A stretch of 8,209 bases of DNA from Treponema sp. (GTDB lineage Bacteria; Spirochaetota; Spirochaetia; Treponematales; Breznakiellaceae): positions 1 through 8,209 of the forward strand of contig JAISRW010000038.1 of the NCBI GenBank assembly GCA_031273405.1. The letters run 5' to 3'. The notes under the pieces were generated by a model that did no database searches, was not told the origin of the DNA, and saw only the letters and a program-made list of their open reading frames with translations. The position numbers and the translations under genes are program-made. Below, piece by piece: positions 1-5,936 of this stretch. The first letter of the stretch is position 1, and each line of letters opens with the position of its first letter.

Positions 1-35
1 GAATTAGCGTTGCTGGTTCGGTAGGCCGATTTAGC

Positions 36-74
36 CGGAAAATTGATGTTATCAGCTATGTTATCAATTTTCCG
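36..74. repeat. 12-bp perfect inverted repeat ahead of the recombinase
   Basis: The arms cggaaaattgat (36-47) and atcaattttccg (63-74) are exact reverse complements separated by a 15-base spacer. The motif gttatc occurs twice within it (48-53 and 60-65). The second arm ends 19 bases before the likely recombinase start at 94. It could be an operator, a hairpin in the leader, or core-type binding arms for the recombinase; the 15-base spacer is longer than the 6-8 bases usual in tyrosine-recombinase core sites. The arms are directly visible; the role is inference. Confidence 0.6.
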
Positions 75-93
75 AAAAACGGGGTTTGAGACT

Positions 94-1038
94 ATGCACA
101 ACGATTTTACGCTCTTTAAGCGCACGGTTCCCTCCGGGGGAAGGGTAGTGTACTACTACGCTTATGACGGTGACGGTAAGCGGCTGGGGCCGTGGACTAC
201 CGGGGAAACTTCCCTGACGGCGGCGCGGAATGTTTGTAACCGCCTTAACCGGGAGGGCAAGCTTTTACCGGGGCTGAAAGGTATACCCACCTTTGCCGAG
301 TATGCCGCCGATTTTTGGGATTGGGATAAATCCGCCTACCTGAAAGACCGCAAGAAGCGGTATAACCTTACCAGAAGTTACGCCGACAAAAACGCTCGGG
401 TGGTTAATCATACCCTTCTCCCTTACTTTGGCAAAATGCGGCTTGATAAAATCACGGCGGATGAAGTTGATATGTGGTTTGATTATATGCTTGACGAGGA
501 ATACAGGCATACTACCATCAACGGCTACTACGGTACGCTGCTGACCATGATTACCTATGCGGCTAAGAAAAAGGTCATTCCCTTTAACCCGCTGACGGTA
601 TTGGAGCGGCTGGTAAACGACCGGAGAAATTTAGAGATTATCACGCCGGAGGAATTCAAGGCCCTGTTTGTGAAGGACTGGAAAAGGGTGTGGAATGATG
701 ATCCGGTGGTGTGCGGGGCTAACAAGCTGGCGGCCCTCACCGGTATGCGCTGTAGTGAGGTGCTGGGGCTGACCGGGGAATATGTTTTCGAGGGTAACAT
801 ATTTCTGAACGCCCAATTTGACGAATACGGCTACCGGGAAACGAAAACGAAAATCAAACATCATATTCCGCTGGCGGAGGAAGTGATTACCGGCCTGCGG
901 GAACTGATGAACGTGAACGGCAAACGGTGAGGGTCAGGTTGTATTCGCCTCCGGTACTCCCGCCGCGGTTATGAACGGTGTCCGTCTCGAAAAAGCCCGG
1001 CGTCCGCCCGTTGAAGGGGAAGCGCATTGTCACCGGCG
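94..1038 (+). pseudogene. Tyrosine recombinase (phage integrase family), frameshifted and truncated
   Basis: The intact part reads from an ATG at 94 (MHNDFTLFKRTV) to a TGA at 928-930. An in-frame ATG at 43 lies inside the inverted repeat and is a less likely start. The N-terminal third is an Arm/SAM-like DNA-binding region. The catalytic core then begins, with the first active-site arginine in ALTGMRCSEVLGL (encoded near 733-771) and a lysine-rich beta-hairpin KTKIKHHIPL. The distal HxxR and tyrosine boxes are absent. Reading frame 2 from about 926 gives GEGQVVFASGTPAAV, a plausible continuation, so one extra base near 921-925 explains the stop. Even with the frame restored, similarity fades before 1039, where repeat element A starts. 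No strong ribosome binding site is visible. The family is confident; a mobilising role is unlikely because the catalytic tyrosine is gone. Without a comparison, a deliberate short product cannot be excluded. Confidence 0.8.
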
Positions 1039-1125
1039 CCTAGCAGTCGGTTGCGCTTGTAGGTTTTTTGCATATTCATGCGCGAAAACCTCGATCAACG
1101 GGCATGCTTTCGGAGTTTGTAAGGT
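1039..1125 (+). repeat. Dispersed hairpin repeat, copy A
   Basis: This element shares ordered blocks with 4634-4731: cctag at the left edge, cttgtaggttttt (from 1056), an aaaacct block (1085-1091) and an identical 15-mer cggagtttgtaaggt (1111-1125). The first 25 bases match copy B at 19 positions. Internally aggtttt (1061-1067) pairs with aaaacct (1085-1091), with gcat/atgc (1070-1073, 1078-1081) stacked inside. It begins where recognisable recombinase sequence ends, which suggests insertion or a recombination junction. The family of this repeat is not recognised. Confidence 0.65.
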
Positions 1126-1205
1126 ATAAATATTCATTTTATGAATATTTATACTGTTTTATGCGCAAAGCGCAACAAACTCCTAGCCGCGGAGCGGCAT
1201 GCCCG
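1099..1205. repeat. Nested cruciform-forming palindrome
   Basis: Several perfect inverted arms are nested. The outer arms are cgggcatgc (1099-1107) and gcatgcccg (1197-1205). Next come ggagtttgt (1112-1120) and acaaactcc (1175-1183). The inner arms are gtataaatattcat (1124-1137) and atgaatatttatac (1141-1154), 14 bp with a 3-base loop. Small hairpins gcgc-aaa-gcgc (1163-1173) and gccgc-gga-gcggc (1186-1198) lie on the right side. It shares its left part with repeat copy A and sits between two broken mobile-element genes. It carries no convincing coding frame. Confidence 0.75.
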
Positions 1206-1647
1206 GCTTCGTCCCGCAATCCCAGGTCAATGGCCGCCGGAGTGATTTTGAGTAGTTTTCCCGCCGTGTCGCCGTTTATGCCGAAACCGGGGCAGGATAC
1301 CGGAAAGGGCATTTGCACCCTCAGAAGGGGCGCCAGGCGCTTGCCGCAGGACCGCCGGAAGAAATCCCGGGCGGCTTTGAGCGCCTCAATATCCTCCGGC
1401 AGGTAAACCGGTTTCCCCGCCCGTTTTTCGCGCTTTTTGGCCGTGTTTTTCCGGTTTTGAGCTTTACCGGCTTGCCGTCAACTTCGACAAACCGCATCGT
1501 GTCCCCGTTCGCCAAAATATGCAAGGCATATTTTCGGCAATATCCGGTATTATCGACAAACTCATCGAGAATCTTTGTTTTGCCTTTCCGCCCGGCCGTG
1601 CGGTACCGCTTCGCGGTCTCATTCGTAAGCGCCTGTCTGGTCTTCAT
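1186..1647 (-). pseudogene. Transposase N-terminal remnant (DDE/integrase-core type), frameshifted
   Basis: On the minus strand the frame from ATG 1647 (or ATG 1659, adding MGLD) gives MKTRQALTNE followed by KILDEFVDNTGYCRKYALHI, the helix-turn-helix-like start typical of transposases annotated as 'integrase, catalytic region'. Around 1434-1450, within two runs of five A, the sense switches frame: the other frame reads AGKPVYLPEDIEALKAA, then CGKRLAPLL and LLKITPAAID, matching the expected order of that family up to about 1190. The remnant then runs into the cruciform. The whole catalytic DDE domain is missing. The original frame stops at 1321-1323. It cannot encode an active transposase. The family assignment is from motif recall; the exact IS family is uncertain. 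Confidence 0.75.
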
Positions 1648-1648
1648 G

Positions 1649-1714
1649 TCTAACCCCACTTGTAGCCTCCGCCTGGGCTAGTATGGCGGACGGCCGTTTT
1701 AGTTTTGGGTTAGA
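1649..1714. repeat. 8-bp inverted repeat with internal hairpin, possible IS end
   Basis: tctaaccc (1649-1656) and gggttaga (1707-1714) are exact inverted copies. Inside them tccgcc (1668-1673) pairs with ggcgga (1685-1690). The block lies immediately upstream of the transposase remnant's start, so it could be the leader or terminal region of that element, or an isolated structured site. Only the arms are directly supported. Confidence 0.4.
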
Positions 1715-1768
1715 TTTTTATGATGAGGCACGGCTTCCGTAGGGTTAGAATTTCGATTAAGCAATGCG

Positions 1769-1802
1769 CCTTCTTGACAAAGAAGGGCACCGGGATAACA
1801 AT
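1769..1802 (+). promoter_or_regulatory. Candidate sigma-70 promoter of rpoN with palindrome over the -35 box
   Basis: A perfect ttgaca lies at 1774-1779. With a 17-base spacer the -10 would be aacaat (1797-1802), 4 of 6 consensus bases. The -35 box sits inside ccttcttgacaaagaagg (1769-1786), an inverted repeat with 7-bp arms and a gaca loop. The predicted start of transcription (about 1808-1810) is next to the ATG at 1811, so the message would be nearly leaderless, consistent with the absence of a good ribosome binding site. Confidence 0.45.
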
Positions 1803-1810
1803 TTTAGTAT

Positions 1811-3169
1811 ATGCAGTTGCAGCGGCCTTCTTTCATCCAGGAACAGCGTCTCAAAATGCAACCCCAGCTCTATCAGTCTATCAAGCTGATGATGCTCCCG
1901 ATAATAGATTTGAGGGAACAGATAGAAGAAGAACTCGAAAAAAATCCCGCCCTGGAGGTTTTGGAAGATTACAGTACCCTGTCTCTGGACGAGGCCATTA
2001 ATCCCCGGAAAGAAGAGGACGAATACTTTGAAGTCGGTTCCGACTCGGGCTTTATCGGCAGGGGAGGGGAAGAAGCGGCCGACGAGCGGCGCCGCTTTAT
2101 AGAAGGCGCCCTCTCCCGTTCCGAGACCCTCCAGGAGCATCTCCTCTGGCAGCTTGCGCTGGAACCCGCGGACAGCGGCACAAGGCGGCTGGGCGAGATT
2201 ATCATCCAGAACCTGGACGCCGACGGTTTCCATAAGGAACCGGTGGAAGTCCTCCTCAAAAACGAAGATCCCGGGGCGATTCAAAAAGCCCTGAACCTTG
2301 TCCAGTCCCTGGAACCCGCAGGCTGCGGCGTATCGGGCTACCAGGAATCTCTCCGGGTCCAGATCGGTCTCATGAAAGACCCTCCCGAAGGCATTGCCGA
2401 CGCCCTCTCGCACCTGGAACTGCTGGAACGGGGGAAAATCCCGGCGGCAGCGAAAATACTCGGCCGGAGCGAAGAGGAAACCGCCAGGATCTTCCAGCGC
2501 GTCAGGGAGCTCTCCCCCTTTCCGGGCCGGGCCTTCGCGTCCGGCGACACCCGCTACGTGGTGCCCGATATCCAGGTGATTAAAAAAGACGGCGAATTTG
2601 TCATCATCCTTAACGATGAGGAAATTCCGGTTCTGGGCATCAACCCCTTCTTCATGAAAATTTCAGGGAAAAAGGAAGGTACTAAACCGGTGCGGGATTT
2701 TGCCAGGGAGAATATCAAAGAGGCCCGCTGGTTCATCCAGGCTATCAACCAAAGGAACCATACCCTGCTTCGGGTCTCCCGGGCCATTGTGGAATTCCAG
2801 CGGCCTTTTTTTGACGGCGGCCCCAAGTACCTGGTGCCCCTCACCCTCAGGGATATCGCCCAGGAATTAGGCGTCCATGAAGCCACCGTATCCCGTACCG
2901 CCAGCGGCAAATATATGCAGACCGAGTGGGGGATTTTCGAGCTCCGCCACTTCTTCTCCAATTCCATCAGCGGAATCGGTTCGGGGGGGTCGAGATTCTC
3001 CAAGGAGGGGGTAAAGGAAATCATCCGGGAAATCATCGCCGCGGAAAATCAGAACTTTTCCGATAGGGAGATCGCGGGTCTTCTGGCAATGCGGGGGATT
3101 CCCCTGGCCCGGCGGACCGTAGCCAAATACCGGAACGAACTGGATTTGGGGTCTTCAAAAAAGCGTTAA
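1811..3169 (+). CDS. rpoN: RNA polymerase sigma-54 factor
   Basis: The 452-residue protein has the full sigma-54 layout. Region I is glutamine/leucine-rich (residues 1-50, with QPQLYQSIKLMML and IEEELEKNPALE). An acidic linker follows (about 51-100). The core-binding domain includes SLEPAG (166-171). A helix-turn-helix lies near 345-370 (TLRDIAQELGVHEATVSRT), and the C-terminal RpoN box ARRTVAKYRN (433-442) differs from the classic ARRTVAKYRE only in its last residue. RpoN directs core polymerase to -24/-12 promoters and needs AAA+ activators to open DNA. Length is slightly short but normal for the family. The ATG at 1811 fits the conserved N-terminus; no clear Shine-Dalgarno precedes it. hpf follows 44 bases downstream, a common pairing. 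Confidence 0.97.
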   Translation: MQLQRPSFIQEQRLKMQPQLYQSIKLMMLPIIDLREQIEEELEKNPALEVLEDYSTLSLDEAINPRKEEDEYFEVGSDSGFIGRGGEEAADERRRFIEGALSRSETLQEHLLWQLALEPADSGTRRLGEIIIQNLDADGFHKEPVEVLLKNEDPGAIQKALNLVQSLEPAGCGVSGYQESLRVQIGLMKDPPEGIADALSHLELLERGKIPAAAKILGRSEEETARIFQRVRELSPFPGRAFASGDTRYVVPDIQVIKKDGEFVIILNDEEIPVLGINPFFMKISGKKEGTKPVRDFARENIKEARWFIQAINQRNHTLLRVSRAIVEFQRPFFDGGPKYLVPLTLRDIAQELGVHEATVSRTASGKYMQTEWGIFELRHFFSNSISGIGSGGSRFSKEGVKEIIREIIAAENQNFSDREIAGLLAMRGIPLARRTVAKYRNELDLGSSKKR

Positions 3170-3172
3170 CTA

Positions 3173-3199
3173 TCGCGCCGGGGCGCGAAAAAATTTTTT
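3173..3199 (+). terminator. GC hairpin plus T-run between rpoN and hpf
   Basis: tcgcgc (3173-3178) and gcgcga (3183-3188) form a 6-bp stem with a cggg loop. A run of As then leads into six Ts (3194-3199). The T-run starts five bases after the stem rather than directly after it, so it may be a weak or partial terminator, or an mRNA-stabilising hairpin that sets the rpoN:hpf ratio. The hpf ribosome binding site follows at once. Confidence 0.4.
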
Positions 3200-3213
3200 C
3201 ACAGGAGGTTCGT

Positions 3214-3504
3214 ATGAATACCGAAATCAAGGCGGTGCATTTTACTTTAAGGGATGATACCAGGGAATACTTGGACAAAAAAATATCCAGGATTCATAAT
3301 GCCGAAAACATGATTGTAGATCTTCTGTTCACCCTGACCAAGGACAAGGATTTTTCCGCCGAGGTAACGGTTAATTTCCGCTGGGGGGTTTCGATCCACC
3401 AGAAGGAAACTGATTTTGAACTTCATACAGCTGTGGATAAACTGATGGACAAGCTGGACGCGAAAATTATAAAAGAGAAAGAAAAAGTAAAAGAAAAACG
3501 GTGA
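3214..3504 (+). CDS. hpf: Ribosome hibernation promoting factor, short form (HPF/YfiA family)
   Basis: A 96-residue protein with the ribosome-associated inhibitor fold: an N-terminal strand (MNTEIKAVHFTLRDDTREYL), a helix with KKISRI, then strands with VTVNFRWGVSIH and the helix HTAVDKLMDKLDAKIIKEKE. It ends in a lysine/glutamate-rich tail (KEKEKVKEKR). Proteins of this family bind the 30S decoding/mRNA channel in slow growth and promote inactive ribosomes. The length matches the short form, which lacks the C-terminal dimerisation domain of long HPF. A strong aggagg (3203-3208) precedes the ATG by 5 bases and fixes the start. It sits directly downstream of rpoN, probably co-transcribed, with a hairpin in the gap that may modulate read-through. 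Confidence 0.93.
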   Translation: MNTEIKAVHFTLRDDTREYLDKKISRIHNAENMIVDLLFTLTKDKDFSAEVTVNFRWGVSIHQKETDFELHTAVDKLMDKLDAKIIKEKEKVKEKR

Positions 3505-3608
3505 TCTTTCGGCCCGGAGGTTCGCGGCCGCCGGATTTAGAATAACCGCGGACCACACTGACCGCACGGATGGATACGGACAAAGAAACTTATACGCTTT
3601 CGGGCGCC
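3505..3608. other. Convergent junction hpf/thiD with a repeat motif
   Basis: This short gap separates the ends of two converging genes. It holds a GC hairpin (cggcc near 3510 with ggccg near 3527) without a T-run, and the 16-base motif taaccgcggaccacac (3543-3558). That motif recurs with 14 of 16 matches at 5868-5883, the junction of DUF362 and pyrD. No gene is supported here. Confidence 0.45.
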
Positions 3609-4433
3609 CTAATTTCTCAGCCCGTCGCGGTAAAGCTCGTAAAAATGGTGGGTTGGGCCGTGACCTTTGCCTATGGAAAGGGAGTGCTCGATGGCGACGG
3701 TGACATAGCGTTTGGCCTTCTCCACCGCGTCCCCCAGGGCGAAGCCCAGGGCCAGGTTCGAGGCGACGGCCGACGAAAGGGTGCAGCCTGTGCCGTGGGT
3801 GTTCTTCGTCCTGATCCTCGGGGAGGAGAAACGGCGAAATTCCCTGCCGTCGTAGAGAAGATCCTCCGCGTTTCCGGAAGGAGCCTCTTCGGGGGATTGG
3901 GAAAAATGACCGCCCTTGATGAGTACGCCGGCGCAGCCCATGCCGATAATTATCCCCGCCGCCTTTTCCATATCTTCCGGGGTGGCAATTTTCATGCCGC
4001 TTAATTTTTCGGCTTCCGGAATATTGGGGGTGAGGAGATCCGCCCTGGGGACTATGTACCGTATCAGGGCGTCCACGGAATCCTCTTCCATGAGGGGCGC
4101 CCCGTTTTTGGCGTACATCACCGGATCGACCACCACGTTGGCGGGCCTGTACTCGTCCAGCTTTTCGGCGGCCGCCTTCATCAGCTCAGCGGTAGAAAGC
4201 ATGCCGATTTTGACCGTATCGGTTCCTATGTCCTCGTAGACGGCGTCTATCTGCTTTTTTACCATACCGGGGCTTATGTTTTCCACGCCAATCACCCGGC
4301 TCGTGTTTTCAGCCACCACCGAGACAATCACGCTCATGCCGAAAACCCCATGGGCGGAAAAAGTTTTTAAATCCGCCTGGATTCCCGCGCCTCCCGAACA
4401 GTCTGAACCCGCAATGGTAAGGGCCCTTTTCAT
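3609..4433 (-). CDS. thiD: Hydroxymethylpyrimidine / phosphomethylpyrimidine kinase
   Basis: A 274-residue ribokinase-superfamily protein. It phosphorylates HMP and then HMP-phosphate to HMP-PP for thiamine synthesis; some relatives also act on pyridoxal. Visible motifs are [13 protein letters not shown] (9-21, substrate site), DPVMYAKNG (103-111), [12 protein letters not shown] (135-146), and the anion-hole/catalytic [12 protein letters not shown] (211-222) with C217. It ends in GHGPTHHF (257-264), typical of ThiD. Length matches the family. The start at 4433 is chosen because [11 protein letters not shown] is the normal N-terminus and a ggagg (4441-4445 on this strand) stands 7 bases ahead. 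The frame stays open a further 61 codons upstream, but that extension has no family similarity. No other thiamine gene lies nearby, so its partners are elsewhere. Confidence 0.95.
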   Translation of the reverse strand: MKRALTIAGSDCSGGAGIQADLKTFSAHGVFGMSVIVSVVAENTSRVIGVENISPGMVKKQIDAVYEDIGTDTVKIGMLSTAELMKAAAEKLDEYRPANVVVDPVMYAKNGAPLMEEDSVDALIRYIVPRADLLTPNIPEAEKLSGMKIATPEDMEKAAGIIIGMGCAGVLIKGGHFSQSPEEAPSGNAEDLLYDGREFRRFSSPRIRTKNTHGTGCTLSSAVASNLALGFALGDAVEKAKRYVTVAIEHSLSIGKGHGPTHHFYELYRDGLRN

Positions 4434-4633
4434 TTTCACTCCTCCCTCAAACGCGCATAAGAAAACAAGAAAACCGCATGGCCCATGGTACACCAGGAAG
4501 ACGGCTGATTCAAGGGCGCGTTGGGGAACATCCGCGCTGTCTGCGGCCATTGGCCCCTGCCCGGCGGATTTCATCGTCGAAGAAGCCGCCGCCGATTTTT
4601 TGCCCGCCGCCTTCATGCCGGGGGAATCCTTAT
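4434..4633. other. Intergenic region upstream of thiD
   Basis: The stretch between thiD and repeat copy B contains the thiD ribosome binding site and candidate promoter. It is rich in gcc/ggc triplets. A weak hairpin (cggcgg near 4562 with ccgccg near 4586) is followed by six Ts at 4596-4601, but no plus-strand gene ends upstream of it. An open minus-strand frame continuous with thiD has no recognisable protein family. Confidence 0.4.
4485..4513 (-). promoter_or_regulatory. Candidate sigma-70 promoter of thiD
   Basis: Read on the minus strand, ttgaat (4508-4513) and taccat (4485-4490) are spaced 17 bases apart, each matching 4 of 6 consensus bases. This would give a leader of about 45 bases containing the gggagg-type ribosome binding site. 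No TPP riboswitch core is visible in this leader. It is a moderate match only. Confidence 0.3.
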
Positions 4634-4731
4634 CCTAGGAGCCTGTGGGACTTGTAGGTTTTTGCTCTACACCCTGTGGGTTTCGAGCAAAAAACCTGCG
4701 ATAAGGGGGCTCCTTACGGAGTTTGTAAGGT
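4634..4731 (+). repeat. Dispersed hairpin repeat, copy B
   Basis: This copy has the same block order as copy A: cctag (4634-4638), cttgtaggtttttgc (4651-4665), aaaacctgcgat (4691-4702) and cggagtttgtaaggt (4717-4731, identical 15-mer). It folds well. Outer arms aggagcc (4637-4643) and ggctcct (4708-4714) enclose aggtttttgctc (4656-4667) paired with gagcaaaaaacct (4685-4697, one bulged A). A further hairpin ccttac/gtaagg (4712-4717, 4725-4730) overlaps the outer stem, so the two are mutually exclusive. It lies between the divergent thiD and DUF362 genes, just upstream of the latter's promoter. Confidence 0.65.
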
Positions 4732-4735
4732 CCCT

Positions 4736-4774
4736 GGGTCAAACTTGACCCGGCCTTGGGGATCGGCGTATAGT
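4736..4774 (+). promoter_or_regulatory. Sigma-70 promoter of the DUF362 gene with operator-like palindrome
   Basis: ttgacc (4745-4750, 5 of 6) and tatagt (4769-4774, 5 of 6) are separated by 18 bases. The palindrome gggtcaa-ac-ttgaccc (4736-4751) covers the -35 box, a classic position for a repressor or regulator site. Transcription would start around 4781, at the ATG at 4782, so the message would be leaderless. No Shine-Dalgarno is present upstream of that ATG. Confidence 0.6.
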
Positions 4775-4781
4775 CTCATCC

Positions 4782-5870
4782 ATGGATAAGAATGAAATTT
4801 TTGTGATCTACGGCGACAAACCGGCGGACATGGCCTTCAGGCTGGCGGAGGCGGCGGGCCTCGAATCCCTCATAGGCGACAGGGGGAAGCGCGTAGGCTT
4901 AAAGCCGAATCTGGTGGTTTCCAGGCCTGCCGATGGAGGGGCCACCACCCATCCTGAGATCGCCGCGGGCCTTATCGCCTATCTCAAGAAGAACGGGTTT
5001 AAAACAATCGTGATCCTCGAAGGTTCCTGGGTGGGAGACTCCACCGCCGACGCTTTCTCGGTCTGCGGCTGGCGTAAACTGGCGGAGGAGGTAGGGGTGC
5101 GCCTCATCGACACCCAGACCGACAAGGCCAGGGCCTATGACTGCAAGGGCATGAAGATAGAAATCTGCGACAGCGCCATGGCGGTGGATTTTATGATCAA
5201 TCTGCCGGTGATGAAGGGCCATTGCCAGACCCTCCTTACCTGCGCCCTAAAAAACAACAAAGGCGTCATGCCCGACAGGGAGAAGCGGCGCTTCCACAGC
5301 CTGGGGCTTCACAAGCCCATCGCCCACCTCAATACGGTCGCCCGGAACGACTTCATCCTGGTAGACGGCATCTGTGGGGATCTCGATTTTGAGGAAGGAG
5401 GCAACCCCGTCTTCGCCGGCCGCATGTTCGCCGCCAGGGACCCGGTGCTCTGCGACGCCTGGGCCGCAGCCCAGATGGGCTACAAAACCGGCGAGATCCC
5501 CTACATAGGGCTGGCCGAAAAACTCGGCGTCGGCGAGGGAGACCCCCGTAAAGCCAGGATAACCGAGTTAAACCGCGCCGAGAGTTCCGTTCCGGCGCCG
5601 AAGCCCGGCGGCAAGGTCAGGCAGTTGGCCTCCCACATACAGGAAGACAAGGCTTGCAGCGCCTGTTACGCCGGCCTTGTCTTCGCCCTCTCCCGGATGA
5701 GCCGCGGCGACTTGGGCCGCTTAAAGGGGCCTGTCGCCATAGGCCAGGGCTACAGGGGGAAGAAGGGCGCCGTCGGCGTGGGCCGGTGCACCTCAGGCTT
5801 CGCCGCTTCCTGTCCCGGCTGCCCGCCTTCAGGGGCGGAGGTCCTGGATTTCCTACAGGGAAGAATCTAA
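4782..5870 (+). CDS. DUF362 domain protein with C-terminal cysteine cluster
   Basis: A 362-residue soluble protein without signal peptide or membrane segments. Residues about 35-240 carry the DUF362 pattern: VGLKPNLV (38-45), THPEI (56-60), ILEGSWVGDS (78-87), a cysteine-containing KGHCQTLLTCALKNNKGV (145-162), and HLNTVARNDFILVDGI (182-197). Many relatives carry a 4Fe-4S ferredoxin domain. Here the C-terminus instead has ACSAC (C292, C295), C336 and CPGCPP (C344, C347), which could bind a metal or Fe-S cluster. The biochemical function is not known to me. The ATG at 4782 is favoured by promoter placement and by the first strand (KNEIFVIYG); no ribosome binding site is seen. It is monocistronic, divergent from thiD and convergent with pyrD. 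Confidence 0.88.
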   Translation: MDKNEIFVIYGDKPADMAFRLAEAAGLESLIGDRGKRVGLKPNLVVSRPADGGATTHPEIAAGLIAYLKKNGFKTIVILEGSWVGDSTADAFSVCGWRKLAEEVGVRLIDTQTDKARAYDCKGMKIEICDSAMAVDFMINLPVMKGHCQTLLTCALKNNKGVMPDREKRRFHSLGLHKPIAHLNTVARNDFILVDGICGDLDFEEGGNPVFAGRMFAARDPVLCDAWAAAQMGYKTGEIPYIGLAEKLGVGEGDPRKARITELNRAESSVPAPKPGGKVRQLASHIQEDKACSACYAGLVFALSRMSRGDLGRLKGPVAIGQGYRGKKGAVGVGRCTSGFAASCPGCPPSGAEVLDFLQGRI

Positions 5871-5936
5871 CCACGGACCGCACATCGAACCGCGAACCGT
5901 AGATTCAACATGCCCTTCGAAGACGCTGTTCCCGCC
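5868..5936. repeat. Second copy of convergent-junction motif
   Basis: taaccacggaccgcac (5868-5883) matches 14 of 16 bases with 3543-3558. It includes the stop codon of the DUF362 gene and is followed by further degenerate accg/cgaacc units up to about 5900. The remaining bases lead to the pyrD stop codon. No clear intrinsic terminator is visible for either gene. Confidence 0.4.

Noticed and set aside
1068..1681. Two plus-strand open frames (1068-1406, 1313-1681)
   Set aside because: They run across the palindromic repeat and antisense to the transposase remnant; their sequences look random.
1757..2413. Minus-strand open frame of 218 codons opposite rpoN
   Set aside because: Shadow of the rpoN N-terminal half; no protein family recognised.
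3570..4004. Plus-strand open frame of 144 codons opposite thiD
   Set aside because: It is a shadow of thiD with no recognisable motif; thiD motifs are complete on the other strand.
4562..4601. Hairpin followed by six Ts, terminator-like on the plus strand
   Set aside because: The stem is imperfect and no plus-strand gene ends upstream; probably a chance result of gcc-rich sequence.
4434..4616. 61-codon N-terminal extension in frame with thiD
   Set aside because: It has no family similarity, and a strong ribosome binding site plus the normal ThiD N-terminus place the start at 4433.
4434..4640. TPP riboswitch ahead of thiD
   Set aside because: The conserved TPP-aptamer blocks (such as CTGAGA and the ACCTGAT-type element) are not present.
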